A stretch of DNA of 64,000 bases from Rhabdophis nuchalis (taxonomy: Eukaryota > Chordata > Lepidosauria > Squamata > Natricidae). Location: the NCBI GenBank assembly GCA_039707465.1, contig CM077643.1, positions 243,558,167-243,622,166 of the forward strand, in the 5' to 3' direction. Shown here piece by piece: positions 1 through 11,381 of the stretch. Under the pieces are notes generated by a model. The model made no database searches. It was not told where the DNA came from and worked only from the letters and a program-made list of their open reading frames with translations. A program made the translations under genes and the position numbers. Each line of letters starts with the position of its first letter. Position 1 is the first letter of the stretch.

Positions 1-61
1 ACTAATCATTTGTACTTTGGTATTGATGCTGAGAAGAGAGTGCTTAAACCTGCATGGGTAG

Positions 62-397
62 CAGTGGTGGGTTATGATCAGTACGCCCCAGTATGGGCAT
101 ACCAGTACCTGTTGGGAGCACCAGATACTATTCCGGTGTGGTGCTGTGGTGCACTCACCTGCCTGCCCGCACTCCTTACCTTTTTTTGAGCTGTTTGGGG
201 CTTCCGCGTACACGCACAGAGCCTACGGCACCTGCGTGATGCTCTGTCAAGCAGCTGGAGTGTCACAGAGCGTCACGGAGGCGTCGTGGAGCGTCACGGG
301 TGATAAGTACACATGCGCACGCTGCAAACATTCATGTGGTGGATGTCCGGCCCCATTGTACCGTACTGGTTGCACCGGGATCCGGAACCCACCACTG
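62..397. mobile_element. Non-autonomous hAT-like element, 336 bp
   Basis: Terminal inverted repeats CAGTGGTGGGTT / AACCCACCACTG are flanked by a perfect 8-bp duplication ATGGGTAG (54-61 and 398-405). An 8-bp duplication with CAG...CTG termini is typical of the hAT superfamily. No transposase is encoded. Confidence 0.9.
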
Positions 398-405
398 ATG
401 GGTAG

Positions 406-1082
406 ACAGGGGGAGTGTGAAAAAACATAAAACTTAAACCCACAGAAATAATTTCAGCTGCTCACTCAGGATGACATCAGCATTCTTTCCCCCAACTTAA
501 TCACATGGTGATTACCTGCTGCAATCGGCATGCTTAATTGCCAGGTGAACCTTCCCAGTCTAAGAGCATGGCTTTGATTAGCATTAAGGGTTTAACTTGA
601 GAGCAGAATGCCCAAGTACATCTTCATTCTGATCAGCGTTTTGTCCGTGGTTTTTGGTTTTCAGGGGCTTCTTTTCCCCCAAGTTAAGCATTTGTCAGAT
701 GAGGCTTACAAATCTGACCTTATAAATAATTACGCAGTCTTATTACTAATTACAAACCCTTCTGGAAACAAGGGAAAATTGGATCTGTCCTTCTTGGCCG
801 AGTCTCTAATTAGTCAAGCTGCTAATTAATAAGACATGGAAAAGAATCACCGGGGGCTTTTTTTTGGGCCTGTATCATCTTCCTTTTTATTTAATAGTTT
901 TATTTTCTATTATTGTTACATCATTTGTATGAAATGTGAAATCACATATGAAATGTGAAATATGAAAATTTTATGTAATATAATTTCTCTTAGCCCCTTA
1001 GTTTTCCTCCTGTCTCTTGTTGGAAGAATGCTAAGCATTTATTGTGACAATGGTAAAATCAATTTTAACATGACAGTGAATG
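406..1082. other. Intergenic, no feature recognised
   Basis: AT-rich DNA downstream of FOXO1. The open frame at 608-829 has no recognisable domain. Confidence 0.5.
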
Positions 1083-1219
1083 CAGTGGTGGGATTAAAAA
1101 AAAAATATTACCGGTTCTGTGGGCGTGGCAGGGGAAGAATACTGCAAAATCCCCATTCCCTCCCCACTTTCAAAATTTCTGCTACCAGTTCTCCAGAACC
1201 TGGCTGAATATCACCTCTG
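1083..1219. mobile_element. Degraded hAT-like MITE
   Basis: Begins CAGTGGTGGGAT and ends TCACCTCTG, with a Charlie-like interior (ACCGGTTCT). Flanks agree at 6 of 8 bases (AGTGAATG / AATTAATG), consistent with an old copy related by its terminus to the elements at 62 and 9153. Confidence 0.6.
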
Positions 1220-1698
1220 AATTAATGGCAGATTAACTGGGTATACTTCATGAAAGACAGGATATTCTAGGCAGATTTCTGAAATAAGAAGACTGAACAC
1301 ATAAGGGTCCAATCTGAGGGAAATCTAGTTAAATTAATACTGGTTCTCTTATTCTGTAGGCCTTATTCTGTAGTCACTGCTATGGATTGTTGCTTCCTTT
1401 CCCCGCTTACCCTATTTCTGATTTTGCCTTTCAATTCTTCTTTCTTTTTCAACTCAGGGGCATCTGTGAGAAATGGCCAAACAGCTCAGAATGGAGTCCA
1501 ATCAGGTGATCAAAGCCCTGCCCCCCCCCCTTTACATGGGTTATAGACAAGATGCACCTAACAACAGGACTTGGGTCATGCAGTCATGCATAATCAGTCA
1601 TGCATAATTGTTTTATTCTGCAAATACCTCTGCTCTTCTTTCCCCCCCCAATATTCCTTCTCCTTTCAGCTAGCTCTAATTATTTGCCATTTTATTTG

Positions 1699-2112
1699 CC
1701 TGCCCCATACATCCCTTCGACCGATCCGCTCCCATAGAGAGGGTCTTCTCTGGGTACCGTCGGCCGGGCAATGCCGGTTGGTGACACCTAGGGGAAGGGC
1801 CTTCTCTGTGGTGGGCCCCGCCCTCTGGAACGACCTGCCCCCCGAACTACGCATCACCTCGGACCTCCGTCTTTTCCGTCAGCGTCTCAAAACGCTCCTA
1901 TTTCAACAAGCCGGCCTAGCATAACCTTTCGATCCTGACTTTATTGTTATAAATTTTAATTAGAGGGCTTTATAATTGTTTTAGCACAGGGTTATAGTTT
2001 AATAGTTTAAAAAAAAATATTTTGTATATATGTATTGTTTTAATATTGCCTGTGCAATATGCCTTTTGATGAAGGCGGTTGAGAGAAAAATTTTCATGAC
2101 TAAATAAATCCT
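1699..2112 (+). mobile_element. L2-type LINE, 5'-truncated 3' end
   Basis: Encodes the last ~75 residues of an L2 reverse-transcriptase ORF (RSHREGLLWVPS, RGRAFSV, PALWNDLPPELR), matching the C-terminus of the long L2 at 15044-18016. A 3'UTR follows, ending in a TAAATAAAT tail. It is a dead-on-arrival copy. DNA at 1220-1698 and 2113-2667 has no recognised feature apart from a poly-C run near 1520. Confidence 0.85.
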
Positions 2113-2675
2113 AACTGTAGTAGTCCTCATAATTTTGGGAATGATGAGAAGTAGGAGGTGTTCCAAGCAAGGCAAGTCTGTATAAAGCAATGCCAGAGGC
2201 AGAGTGAAGCCAAATAAGTAGAATCAATTTCCATAATCTGCAGATCTAGTTTTCAAAATAAGTTGCTGCTATTTATGTGGATAAATCCCTAACTCCTTGC
2301 CAAAGCAAACCTTCTCATTTTGATACTGCCCCCCAAGGCATTGCTTGTGATTGGTAGTACTGTAGTAGCAGCTCATGTTCTGCTGTGTCTAAAAGTTTTT
2401 CATAAGATGTAAATCATACGGAATGATGGCTTTCTTTTCACTCGACATGCATATACTTTTGTTTCAAGTTTGTTCTTTTATACACCACTCATGGCAAAAC
2501 ACAAAAAGGCAATACACTAAAAGGCAAAATTGCCATGAGTATCATTAAATGGAAAATAAATTCAGAAAATTCTTCGATTCTTTTTTGAAAACTTGTCACC
2601 ATATCCCCAAATACTGTGGAGATGAGATAGTCAGGATACAGGAACATAATTCATGATTGGATAGTCCCTTTAGGA

Positions 2676-2870
2676 CAATGGTTCTCAACCTTCCCAATGC
2701 CTCGACCCTTTAATACAGTTCCTCATGTTGTGGTGACCCCCAACCATAAAATTGGTGTCTCAGTTCCTAAGAACTTCGAAAATGTGTGTTTTCCAATGGT
2801 CTTAGGCGACCCCTGTGAAAGGGTCGTTGGACCTCCAAAGGTGTCCTGACCCACAGGTTCAGAACCCTTG
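2676..2870. mobile_element. hAT-Charlie-like MITE, 195 bp
   Basis: Termini AATGGTTCTCAACC / GGTTCAGAACCCTTG with perfect 8-bp duplication CTTTAGGA (2668-2675, 2871-2878). It is the same family and length as 41726-41920. Confidence 0.9.
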
Positions 2871-3157
2871 CTTTAGGAGAAGGGCTTCTGCTATCTAGTC
2901 ATGAGCTGAACTTCAGGTAGCAGGGACATCTTCCAAAGAGCTTCCCCTCCTACTAAAAAAAAAAATCAGGTAGGCTTGAGTGGTAAATCTGGTTTCTGAG
3001 ATAGTCAGTGCTACTCAACCCATAACTATGCAAACATGAGCCTAACCGCAGCTGGGGGTCAAGGAGTAACCCCAAATTATGAATCTGTTTTCCTTGTGGG
3101 AGCAGGGAGTAAAATGTCCCGAAGCACTTTCTCAAGTAAATTATACAGAACAGTGCA

Positions 3158-3374
3158 TATCACAGAAGTGAGAACATCCCCTCACATTTTGTTCCCAGCA
3201 GTTCAGACATTGATGGCTGTGTGTTGCGTTATTTTGAGGGGACAACACATTTACACTGTTATACAAGCTGTATACTCACTACTTTACACTGTAGCCAAAT
3301 GTCATTTCTTCAGTGTTGTCACATGAAAAGATATACTTAAATAATGTGAGGGGGTGTACTCACTTCTGTGATAT
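3158..3374. mobile_element. Tc1/mariner deletion derivative
   Basis: Inverted ends TATCACAGAAGTGAG...CCCCTCACATTTT and the reverse at 3345-3374, next to TA, match widespread vertebrate Tc1-like elements. The interior keeps only subterminal sequence (CAGTGTTGTCACATGAAAAG region). No transposase remains. Confidence 0.75.
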
Positions 3375-3500
3375 ACTGGTATATGCTGTAAATCTGAGTG
3401 GAGAAGCAAGGGTTAACTGATGTTGTATGTGCACTTGAAATAGGCAAGTGCACATATAAGGGAGAAAGGTATGATGAAGGGCCCAATACCTTCATCATAA

Positions 3501-3769
3501 CGTATTTTTCGGAGTATAAGATGCACCGGAGTATAAGACTCACCCAGGTTTTGAAGAGGCAATTTTTTTAAAAAAAGTAGGTAGGTAGAGGGATACAGAG
3601 GGAGAGAAAGAGAGAGAAATACAGTAGGTAGATAGGGAGAGAGAGAGAGTAGGTAGGTAGGTAGGTAGATAGAGGGGAGAGAGAGAGAAATACAATAGGG
3701 AGGGAGGGAGGGAGAGTGTGTAGATAGGTAGGTAGGTAGAGGAATAGAGAGAGAAAAATAGAGAGAGAA

Positions 3770-3814
<45 letters not shown>

Positions 3815-4407
3815 CAGTAGATAGGTAGGGAGAGAGAGGGTGGGTAGGTAGGTAGGTAGATGTTTCCAAGTATATTTACCCATGTGCTGGAGAAGGACAT
3901 CACTAACAAATCTTTGTTTCTGCAGGCACAGTACTTGACCAATGTAATTCTCATCAATCACTCTAACTAAACAGCTTTCCGAAAGGGAAAAAAAAACCTT
4001 TTTGCATGGTGAAAACCTCTCCCAAACGGCCCGTTTTTCACCAAAATGGGCCCATTTTTTTTCAAATAAAAGGCATGAACAGCCTTGAGGGGGCTTGCAG
4101 AGTGCTCCGGGGGGGGGGGAACAAAACGAGGAAAAATGGCCCATTTTGTTTGTGAAAACAGGCCATTTTTTAGTCAAAAAATAGCATGCATAGCCTTATG
4201 AAGGCTTATAGAGTGCTGCTGGGGACTGGGGGGGGGGGGAAACTCCCTCTTTTTTTGCTCATTTCTGCCCTCCCCAGCCCCCAGAAGCTTTCTGAAGGGG
4301 TGGGGTTTCAGGAGGCAAAAAATACTGTATTCGATGTATAAGACGCACCCAGATTTTCAGCCTCTTTTTAGAGGAAAAAAGGTGCATCTTATACTCCGAA
4401 AAATACG
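3501..4407. mobile_element. TIR element with internal purine-rich microsatellite
   Basis: Ends are inverted copies of CGTATTTTTCGGAGTATAAG with GCACC following. The interior carries a GAGA/TAGG microsatellite (3577-3861) and two diverged direct repeats (about 4020-4130 and 4130-4250) containing AAAATGGCCCATTTT. I could not define a clean target duplication, so the superfamily is left open. Open frames across it translate the microsatellite and are not genes. Confidence 0.7.
3577..3861. repeat. (GGTA)n / (GA)n microsatellite
   Basis: Interrupted GTAG and GAGA runs inside the TIR element. Confidence 0.9.
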
Positions 4408-4708
4408 GTACCTTTCTCCCTTTAACCTTCCTTACAGCAGGTGTGCTTTGTGAGGGGTGTCTATTTCCAAGTGTCAGCCATGGTAGCTATTCTTATCTTC
4501 CCCAAAAAAATCAGGAATCTGGTGCATCTTTTCCAGCTAACCTATTTTATTAACAGACACAAGCTTTTGTGAATTGCCATGTACTTCTTCAGAGCTGCAA
4601 CTTATACAAGCTTACATCATTTATTGAAATTGTTTGGGCAGAAAAGATAGTAGCAAGCTCCTCCTGACTTTTTGCCACCATGGACCCACACAGCTCTCTT
4701 TCTCCAAT

Positions 4709-5055
4709 GCAGGGACCTGGTGGCTCAGTGGCTAAGATGCTGAGCTTGTTGATCAGAAAGGTCGGCAGTTTGGCGGTTTGAATCCCCAGTGCCACGTAAC
4801 GGAGTGAGCCCCCGTTACTTGTCCCGGCTCCTGCCAATCTAGCAGTTCGAAAGCATGTAAAAATGCAAGTAGAAAAAATAGGAACCACCTGTGGTGGGAA
4901 GGCAACAGCGTTCCATTCGCCGTTGCCATTTAGTTATGCCGGCCACATGACCATGGAGACATCTTCGGACACTGCTGGCTCTTCGGCTTTGAAACAGAGA
5001 TGAGCACCGCCCCCTAGAGTTGGGTACAACTAGCACATATGTGTGAGGGGGAACC
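4709..5055 (+). mobile_element. tRNA-derived SINE (Sauria-SINE-like)
   Basis: Starts with a tRNA-like pol III promoter: A-box TGGCTCAGTGG at about 4730 and B-box GGTTTGAATCCCC at about 4778. A unique body follows, with a tail ending GTGTGAGGGGGAACC, resembling the Bov-B-related tail of squamate SINEs. A 9-bp duplication TTCTCCAAT flanks it at 4700-4708 and 5056-5064. Confidence 0.85.
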
Positions 5056-5655
5056 TTCTCCAATATCTTCCCAGAGGGCTTCTAAGCTCCGTAACCACCT
5101 GGAGAACCAGAATGAAGACATGGTAGTAGATCCTTCACTGTCCTTACTAAATATTTAGCAAAGAGAAAGGACATCTTTGGAGAGCTCCTCAAGTCTGGCA
5201 CATCGCTTTAGACAGCAGAAGAGTAGAACCATATGTATGGTTCACTTGCCAACTGGAAGTCTTTTTTGTCCCCCTCCAGCCTTCTGACTCCATTCCATCT
5301 TTCCATCTGGCTTTCTTCTGGTTCCTTAAGCTCCACTCCAGAAAGTATATTTTAAACAGTAATTAAGAACATCCTTACTTTCTAGGTGTTTCAACAGGCC
5401 AGTTTTGTTTCAAACAGGTAGCTTACCATTTTAAAGAATGCCCCGAACTCAAGCAAGGAGAAGTTTCAGCAGCTTCCTGCTGGAACTCTTTCACGGGCTG
5501 CTTCTCACCTCCAAAGGTGTCCCAAAAACTAACTTTAAGGCAAAGCATCAGGGAGGAATGTGAATTTCAGCAAAAATCTGCTGCAAAGATATATGTCTGG
5601 ATGTATATTATTGTCATACAAACCATGACTGGTCAGTTGAACTAAATAATACATT

Positions 5656-6174
5656 CAGTGGTACCTCGGTTCACGAACTTAATTCGTGAACTGACTCTGT
5701 TCGCGATCCGAATTGGTCGTGAAGCGAGGCACAATTTCCCATAGGGTTCAATGTAAATCCGGTTAATCCGTTCCGACCTTGTTTTTTGGTCGTGATTCTT
5801 GAACTGACTCTGTTCGCGAACAGAATTGGTCGTGAACAGAGGCACAGTTTCCCATAGGGTTCAATGTAAATCCGGTTAATCCGTTCTGACCTTGTTTTTA
5901 AAATGTCCGCGGCTCCGGTTCGTGAAGCGAGGCGGGGTTCGTGAATCCGAGCATTTTTACGAACTTTTCTGTTCGTGATGCGAGGGCGGAGTTCGTGAAG
6001 CGAGGCGGAGTTCGTGAAGCGAGGCGGAGTTCGTGAAGCGGAGCGTATTTTTACGAACTTTTCAGTTCGTGAACCGAAACGGTGTTCGTGAACCGGGGCA
6101 CATTTTTTGGGAAATTTTTGGTCGTAATCCGAATTGGTCGTGAACAGAGGCGTTCGTGAACCGAGGTACCACTG
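5656..6174. mobile_element. TIR DNA element with internal tandem subrepeats
   Basis: Ends CAGTGGTACCTCGGTTCACG and its reverse complement. Inside are two direct copies of a ~100-bp unit containing CCCATAGGGTTCAATGTAAA (about 5710-5790 and 5825-5900), then short GTTCGTGAAGCGAGGCGGA repeats. No clear duplication, no coding capacity. Confidence 0.8.
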
Positions 6175-6324
6175 TACTTTTAAAATATAAAAGGTTTCTT
6201 AAAAACCTCCAATGTTGAAGCACCTACACTTTTTGATGGCAAGCTGTTCCACTGGTTAGTTGTTCTGTTGGAAATTTCTCCTTATCCAGGTTGCTGCTCT
6301 CTTTTATATACATACATAGATACA

Positions 6325-6391
6325 CAGACACATACATACATACATACATACATACATACATACATACATACATACATACATACATACATAC

Positions 6392-6423
<32 letters not shown>

Positions 6424-6424
6424 A
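6325..6424. repeat. (ACAT)n then (CT)n microsatellite
   Basis: About 16 ACAT units followed by a CT run. DNA from 6425 to 7197 shows no recognised feature. Confidence 0.95.
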
Positions 6425-7197
6425 CTTTCCTGCAGGAGCTGAAGGCCACTTACACGGGGATCTTCCTTCATTTTATTTGCTCAATAACATTTTCAGATGC
6501 AGGCTGAGCTAAGACAAACAGTGTAACAGGACCAGAGTTGATGCAGTGGCCCAGATGGACACAAGTCCTATACCAACTTCTTAACTACTATAGGACACTT
6601 GAACTTCTCCATCTCACTAACTCCCATTTTTATTTTAATCCCAATTAAGTCAGATTCGGATTACTTTTGTGGTGTGCCATTTTTTTGCCATTGTTTTTTA
6701 TATGCTAAAATGATTGCTTGTGTATGGAAAAGGCCTGAGTTCTCTGGAGCTAGATTTATATTCACTTCCCGCTCCTAGATTTACTGCGGTGTGAGAGAAT
6801 ATTCTGCTGTTGATAGCTTCTGTTGCTAAGAGCAATTCTGTGACCTGGAATGCAATGGAGTGGAGGTTCAAGTTGCACAATGCCTTGAATTAAGCAATCA
6901 AATTCATTAATAGCTGTCTCTATGCCTTTACTTTTGATGAAATCATTAAACTCCTGACTGAATTTCCACCCCCCCTAAAAATGTACATGTACAATTATAC
7001 ATATAAAATAATTGTGTTAAATACAATGTATTAAATATGTAATAAAATATTCTCAGTAGCCCAGGCTACCAGATGAGCAAGTAGACAATATCACTATATT
7101 GTAGTCAATGCTTGTTGCATATATTGTACTGTTTTTGTAGCCTGCAGTATACTTATTAGAAAGGTGTCATTAATACTAATTACATCTTCCTATGAAT

Positions 7198-7312
7198 CAA
7201 TGATTCTCAGTCTTCTTGACAACTTTCAGATTGAATAGTCATCAATTCCCAGAATTCTCAGCAATGCTATGTTGGTTGGGGAACTCTCCAAGTAGCAAAG
7301 GTTGGGAAACCC
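7198..7312. mobile_element. Old hAT-like MITE remnant
   Basis: Diverged inverted ends (CAATGATTCTCAGTC / GGTTGGGAAACC) around AATTCCCAGAATTCTCAG. It resembles the family at 24808 but has no intact duplication. The flanking 7313-8221 has no other recognised feature. Confidence 0.5.
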
Positions 7313-8221
7313 AACTCTATAATGTGGAATTTCCCATTAACCACGATAAAAAATTCTGGGTTGCAAAACAGCAGGCACAAAATCGTATCTCCTATATTTT
7401 CTTTAACATGAGTTTTTGAGTTCCTCCCAATTGGATATCAAACTCTGGTGAGGGATGGGTGAGGAGATAAGTCTTGTGGTTTTAATTAGTCTGTTGGAGT
7501 CACACTCCGCAGAATACCTGGTACCAAAGCAAAGTGAATGGGGCCAGAACTAAGTTAAATTAAAATTACATCACATTAATTCAGATATTTAATATTTTAT
7601 TTATATAAAAATTACAATATGGTGGCAGATATTGGAAACATTCTTAGGACCACATATGCTTCAAAGGCTCTAGATATCTAGCTAAAGCTGAAGGTAGTTG
7701 ATAATAAAAATCATTCACTTGGAAAAATTCTTAAGTAAAATATCAAAGAATGGGACACAGATTAATGCCCCAGAAGTGGGTGGCTCCATTGTTTTATGAG
7801 AAGATATGGTATATTGTGACAAAACTGAGACTGTTACTTTGAAAATAATCTATAGTAGATAAGGGAAGCATAATTTTGTGTTTCATTCTGCATTTTCAGG
7901 GGTACCAAATGATGTTTTATTGATTGTGGGAAAATTCTTTGAAGAGACACTTTTTTATTGAACTTACTGTTTTTGTTGGGTTAGTTTTAGACTTATACCA
8001 TGTTATAAAATGTTTACATTTAGAGATGAATTCAGACAAAAATTAGTGTTAAGTTTGAATCTCTTTCTTCAGTTATATCTATGCCTCTTGGGAACCAGAA
8101 TAGAAATAGCCCATGTAACCCCCAAATTCTCTCTTCTTAAGACTGCATGTGGAAGCTATGACAAAGGCCTCATAGCTTTCCCCAGCAGCAGAGGCAGAAA
8201 TATAAAATACTATTGCAAGTA

Positions 8222-8463
8222 CTACTCTGTTTCCCTGAAAATAAGACCTCCCTGGATAATAAGCCCAATCAGGCTTTTGAGCGCATGTGCTAAAATAAGC
8301 CCTTCCCCAAAAATAATGCACCACAGCAGCAGCCATGAGGTGACCACGCTCGCCGCCTCCTGCACCTCAAGAATAATAAGATCTTCTCAAAAATAAGGCC
8401 AAGCACTTATTTTGGGGGCCAAAAGAAAATAAGACCCTGTCTTATTTTTGGGAAAACATGGTA
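8222..8463. mobile_element. MITE, GAAAATAAGACC family
   Basis: Inverted termini TGTTTCCCTGAAAATAAGAC and GTCTTATTTTTGGGAAAACA surround a body shared with 38994-39232 (AATAAGCCCAAT, ACCACGCT, GCCGCCTCCTGCA). Superfamily not assigned. 8464-9144 is unremarkable. Confidence 0.75.
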
Positions 8464-9152
8464 CATTATGCTGGCTAAACAACACTCTGTTATCTCCTGT
8501 GACAATGAAAGGGCAGTATTGATGCACCCCAAAAGAAAGGGAGGTAAATGAATTGTCAAAAAGAGTGTCTCATTATTTTCCATAGTGATTTGCTATTATA
8601 ATATGAATGCTGCAGAGACATATATACAGAAGTTTTAACAGAAGTCCTATGTTAGCCATTGGCTTTGGGAGAGGAGGTGTTTTTATTAGTGATAAGTGGT
8701 ACTTTCCCATTCCACTAATTACTGTTAGTGCCTTTCTGTGGTTTTAAAAAAAGACTCATTGGCATATTTCCCCCTTTAACTGCAAAGGAGAATGGTTTTT
8801 GAAATCTCAGTTTACGTATTTCTTGTTTTACAGTGGCACTAAACCCAATTTCCTGGTTTAAATGCCATGGGGAGGATAATTTAGAAAAAGGAAGTCTGTT
8901 TGCTGCAGAAAATACCAGAGGAGAAGTGAAGAGACTTAGTCAACTTAACTCAATGTTCATGGGAACAACTTGCTACCTCTATTTAGGCATCTTAAACTTC
9001 TCTTTTTTTCCAAACGCAGCTACAACACTGACACTTTTTGGAATAAGCACACCAAATTAACGTAGACCAAGTTTCCAGCTGTAGAAGTTGGTACAGCAGT
9101 TAAAATAAAATCTACTGTGGCATCATTTTATTGCTGACTCTTGGTTATGGAT

Positions 9153-9329
9153 CAGTGGTGGGTTTCAAATTTTTTTAGAACCTACTCTCTAGGTGTGGCC
9201 TATTTTGTGGGCATGGCTTGCCAGTCATGTGACAGGGTGGGAGTGGCCAACTTGTAAAATGTGGTGAAACTCATTTAACAATGCTCTTGCTTAGCAACTA
9301 AAATTTTGGGCTCAATTGTGATGATAAAT

Positions 9330-9377
<48 letters not shown>

Positions 9378-9559
9378 TCATTCCCTTTCCTTTCCTTTCT
9401 TCCTTTCTGCCTTCCTTTCCTTTCCTTCCCATTGGGTTACTGGCAGCGGCAGGCCAGACTTACTTCTGAATCCGCCAGTGGAACCCCCTCTCACCGGCTC
9501 TCTACATTTCACCATCCAGCTCTTGCGAGTAGGTGCGAGCCTGCAGAAACCCACCACTG
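9153..9559. mobile_element. Non-autonomous hAT-like element, 407 bp
   Basis: Termini CAGTGGTGGGTTTC / GAAACCCACCACTG with perfect 8-bp duplication TTATGGAT (9145-9152, 9560-9567). About 150 bp of its left interior (GTGTGGCCTATTTTGTGGGC to TTTTGGGCTCAATTGTG) is shared with the 1,965-bp element at 34183. Contains a (TTTC)n run at 9330-9432. Confidence 0.92.
9330..9432. repeat. (TTTC)n microsatellite
   Basis: About 12 perfect TTTC units, then degenerate CCTTT units. Confidence 0.95.
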
Positions 9560-9777
9560 TTATGGATGGTAAATGTTACAGCCTGAAACAAGTGTTTGTT
9601 GAGAAAGTTAGCAGATAAGGAACCCAAATAATCCCACACATAACTGGGTGAATGCAGAATTGGGAATCAGAGCCAGGGGATTTATTTGGGTGCAAATAGG
9701 GCCGCAGGCAATGACTTCCTGAAACAAATCCTACCTCCTCAATCTCAGGTTCCCGGATATTAAAAAGGAAAATAGTA

Positions 9778-9794
9778 TTTATTTATTTATTTTA
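9778..9794 (-). terminator. Candidate FOXO1 polyadenylation signals
   Basis: Three overlapping AATAAA hexamers read on the minus strand about 3.1 kb into the 3'UTR exon, close to the length of the mammalian 3'UTR. Other AATAAA motifs exist upstream (for example near 11740) and could give shorter isoforms. Confidence 0.5.
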
Positions 9795-10399
9795 TAAAAT
9801 ATATTATCTTTCCAATAAAAAATGCCCAAGAAGTTGTTTTAAAAAGCCTCTTCTCATGATAATTCTGTAAAGACAGATTAGAAAGATTTTAAATGCCTTT
9901 GCATTTCTGAATGATTACAAACAATAACAAATAAACAGAATCCTTTATCAGCATACAGATAGCCATATGAAGGACAAGATCATTAAAGTAATGCATATAC
10001 ATGTATGGGTTTATACAAAGGATTATTTTTTGTTTGGAAAAAACATCAGGCACTTTCCCACAAATATCCAAAAGGTAGTCTGAGGTGTTCAGCAATCAAA
10101 TTGCCTTTTCTTTACAAGTCGCAAAAATGTTCTGAAATATTTGGATGTCAACATGTTGGTGAAGGAGATACAAGGGAAACCAAATTGGAGGATGATTCTT
10201 TTCATAAAAGATCTAGTTATAATGCAGTTACATTTTCTCTGTTACCTTAAACCACATCATTAATTTCAGACCATATAAAACACATCATTTTCTTGAAATA
10301 TTAATTATAAATTAATACGCCTGAACTTTTCATCTTATGATCTTAATAATGTTTAAAAGTTGTAGCAACATCTAATTCATTGGAACAAGTGCAAACTTA

Positions 10400-10492
10400 A
10401 GGTTGCAATCCTGAGACATGCTTGCTAGGATGTCAAACCCACTGAATGGTCAGAATTATATCACAGCAAGCATGTGTAGAATTGCACTGTAA
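10400..10492. repeat. Palindromic MITE-like remnant inside the 3'UTR
   Basis: Imperfect inverted arms GGTTGCAATCCTGAG and GTAGAATTGCACTG around CCCACTGAATGG, resembling a widespread reptile repeat beginning GCAATCCTATGCA. If real, an old transposon has been absorbed into the FOXO1 3'UTR. Confidence 0.45.
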
Positions 10493-11373
10493 GACTTTTA
10501 AGGAACTGGTCCATATTAATAATCATCTCTTTTTTTAACAAATGCTCTGTTGAGTTGTCACCATTCAACATTATAACATTAGCTTATCGTTTCATAGAAC
10601 TTGTCAGTTTATCAAAGCAGAGATCTCATTAATGCAGTTATTAATACATAATTAAAAAACAATACATAAATTGGAACAGTTCTATTACATGTTTCTTTTA
10701 CAGACTGAGACAGAGAATAGCCTGGCTGCTTGGAAAAGCAACTGACACACAATTCACAAAGCCATCATTTGCTATTATTTAAAATTACAGACTATAAAGA
10801 TATATGCAAAAACATGTATGATCAATCTTCACATTGATTTTTATAACACCTCACTGCATTACTTTTTAAATTTCCCTGTCCTCCTGCCCTGCAACAGCAT
10901 TACTGAGCATTGGGTCCAGGTAACACTAATTGTCAGTTGTTTTAAATGAGCAGAGGTGTTTCTTATCTGGGCAAGCAATATTCAACTAATATTCATACTG
11001 AATTGAAACATACACAGAGACACGAAAATATTTAACAGTCTTTCCCAGGATTCTTTGCCAGCGTTATTAGAATAGTCTTAGGTTATAATATGCTCATGGA
11101 AACATTCTTCTCTTAGGGGTATTCTGGTAGGAGTTAACATATATGCCTGCAGCTGTACACCATGTGGTATTATATGAAAATCAGGTCTTCAAAGAATACC
11201 TTGTATGTGTCTTTCATGAGGCATGTGTAGTTGAACCACATGATATATAGTAAATCATTGGAGGAGGGTTAAAGCTTAAATGTCCCTCAAGAGCTGTATC
11301 TCACCTAATGTCCAGTAAATCATCCATGGCTATTCCTCATGACCTCACTCTCCAAAACATTGAAACAAAATGA

Positions 11374-11381
11374 TTTGGCAA
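11374..11381 (-). promoter_or_regulatory. Candidate miR-96/miR-182 target site in the FOXO1 3'UTR
   Basis: The minus strand reads TTGCCAAA, the seed complement of the miR-96/182 family. That family is established as repressing FOXO1 in mammals. One 8-mer is a weak signal by itself, and I could not test conservation of this exact position. Confidence 0.35.

Noticed and set aside
3413..4177. 254-codon reverse-strand frame with Ser-Leu runs
   Set aside because: It is the translated GA/GGTA microsatellite inside a TIR element.
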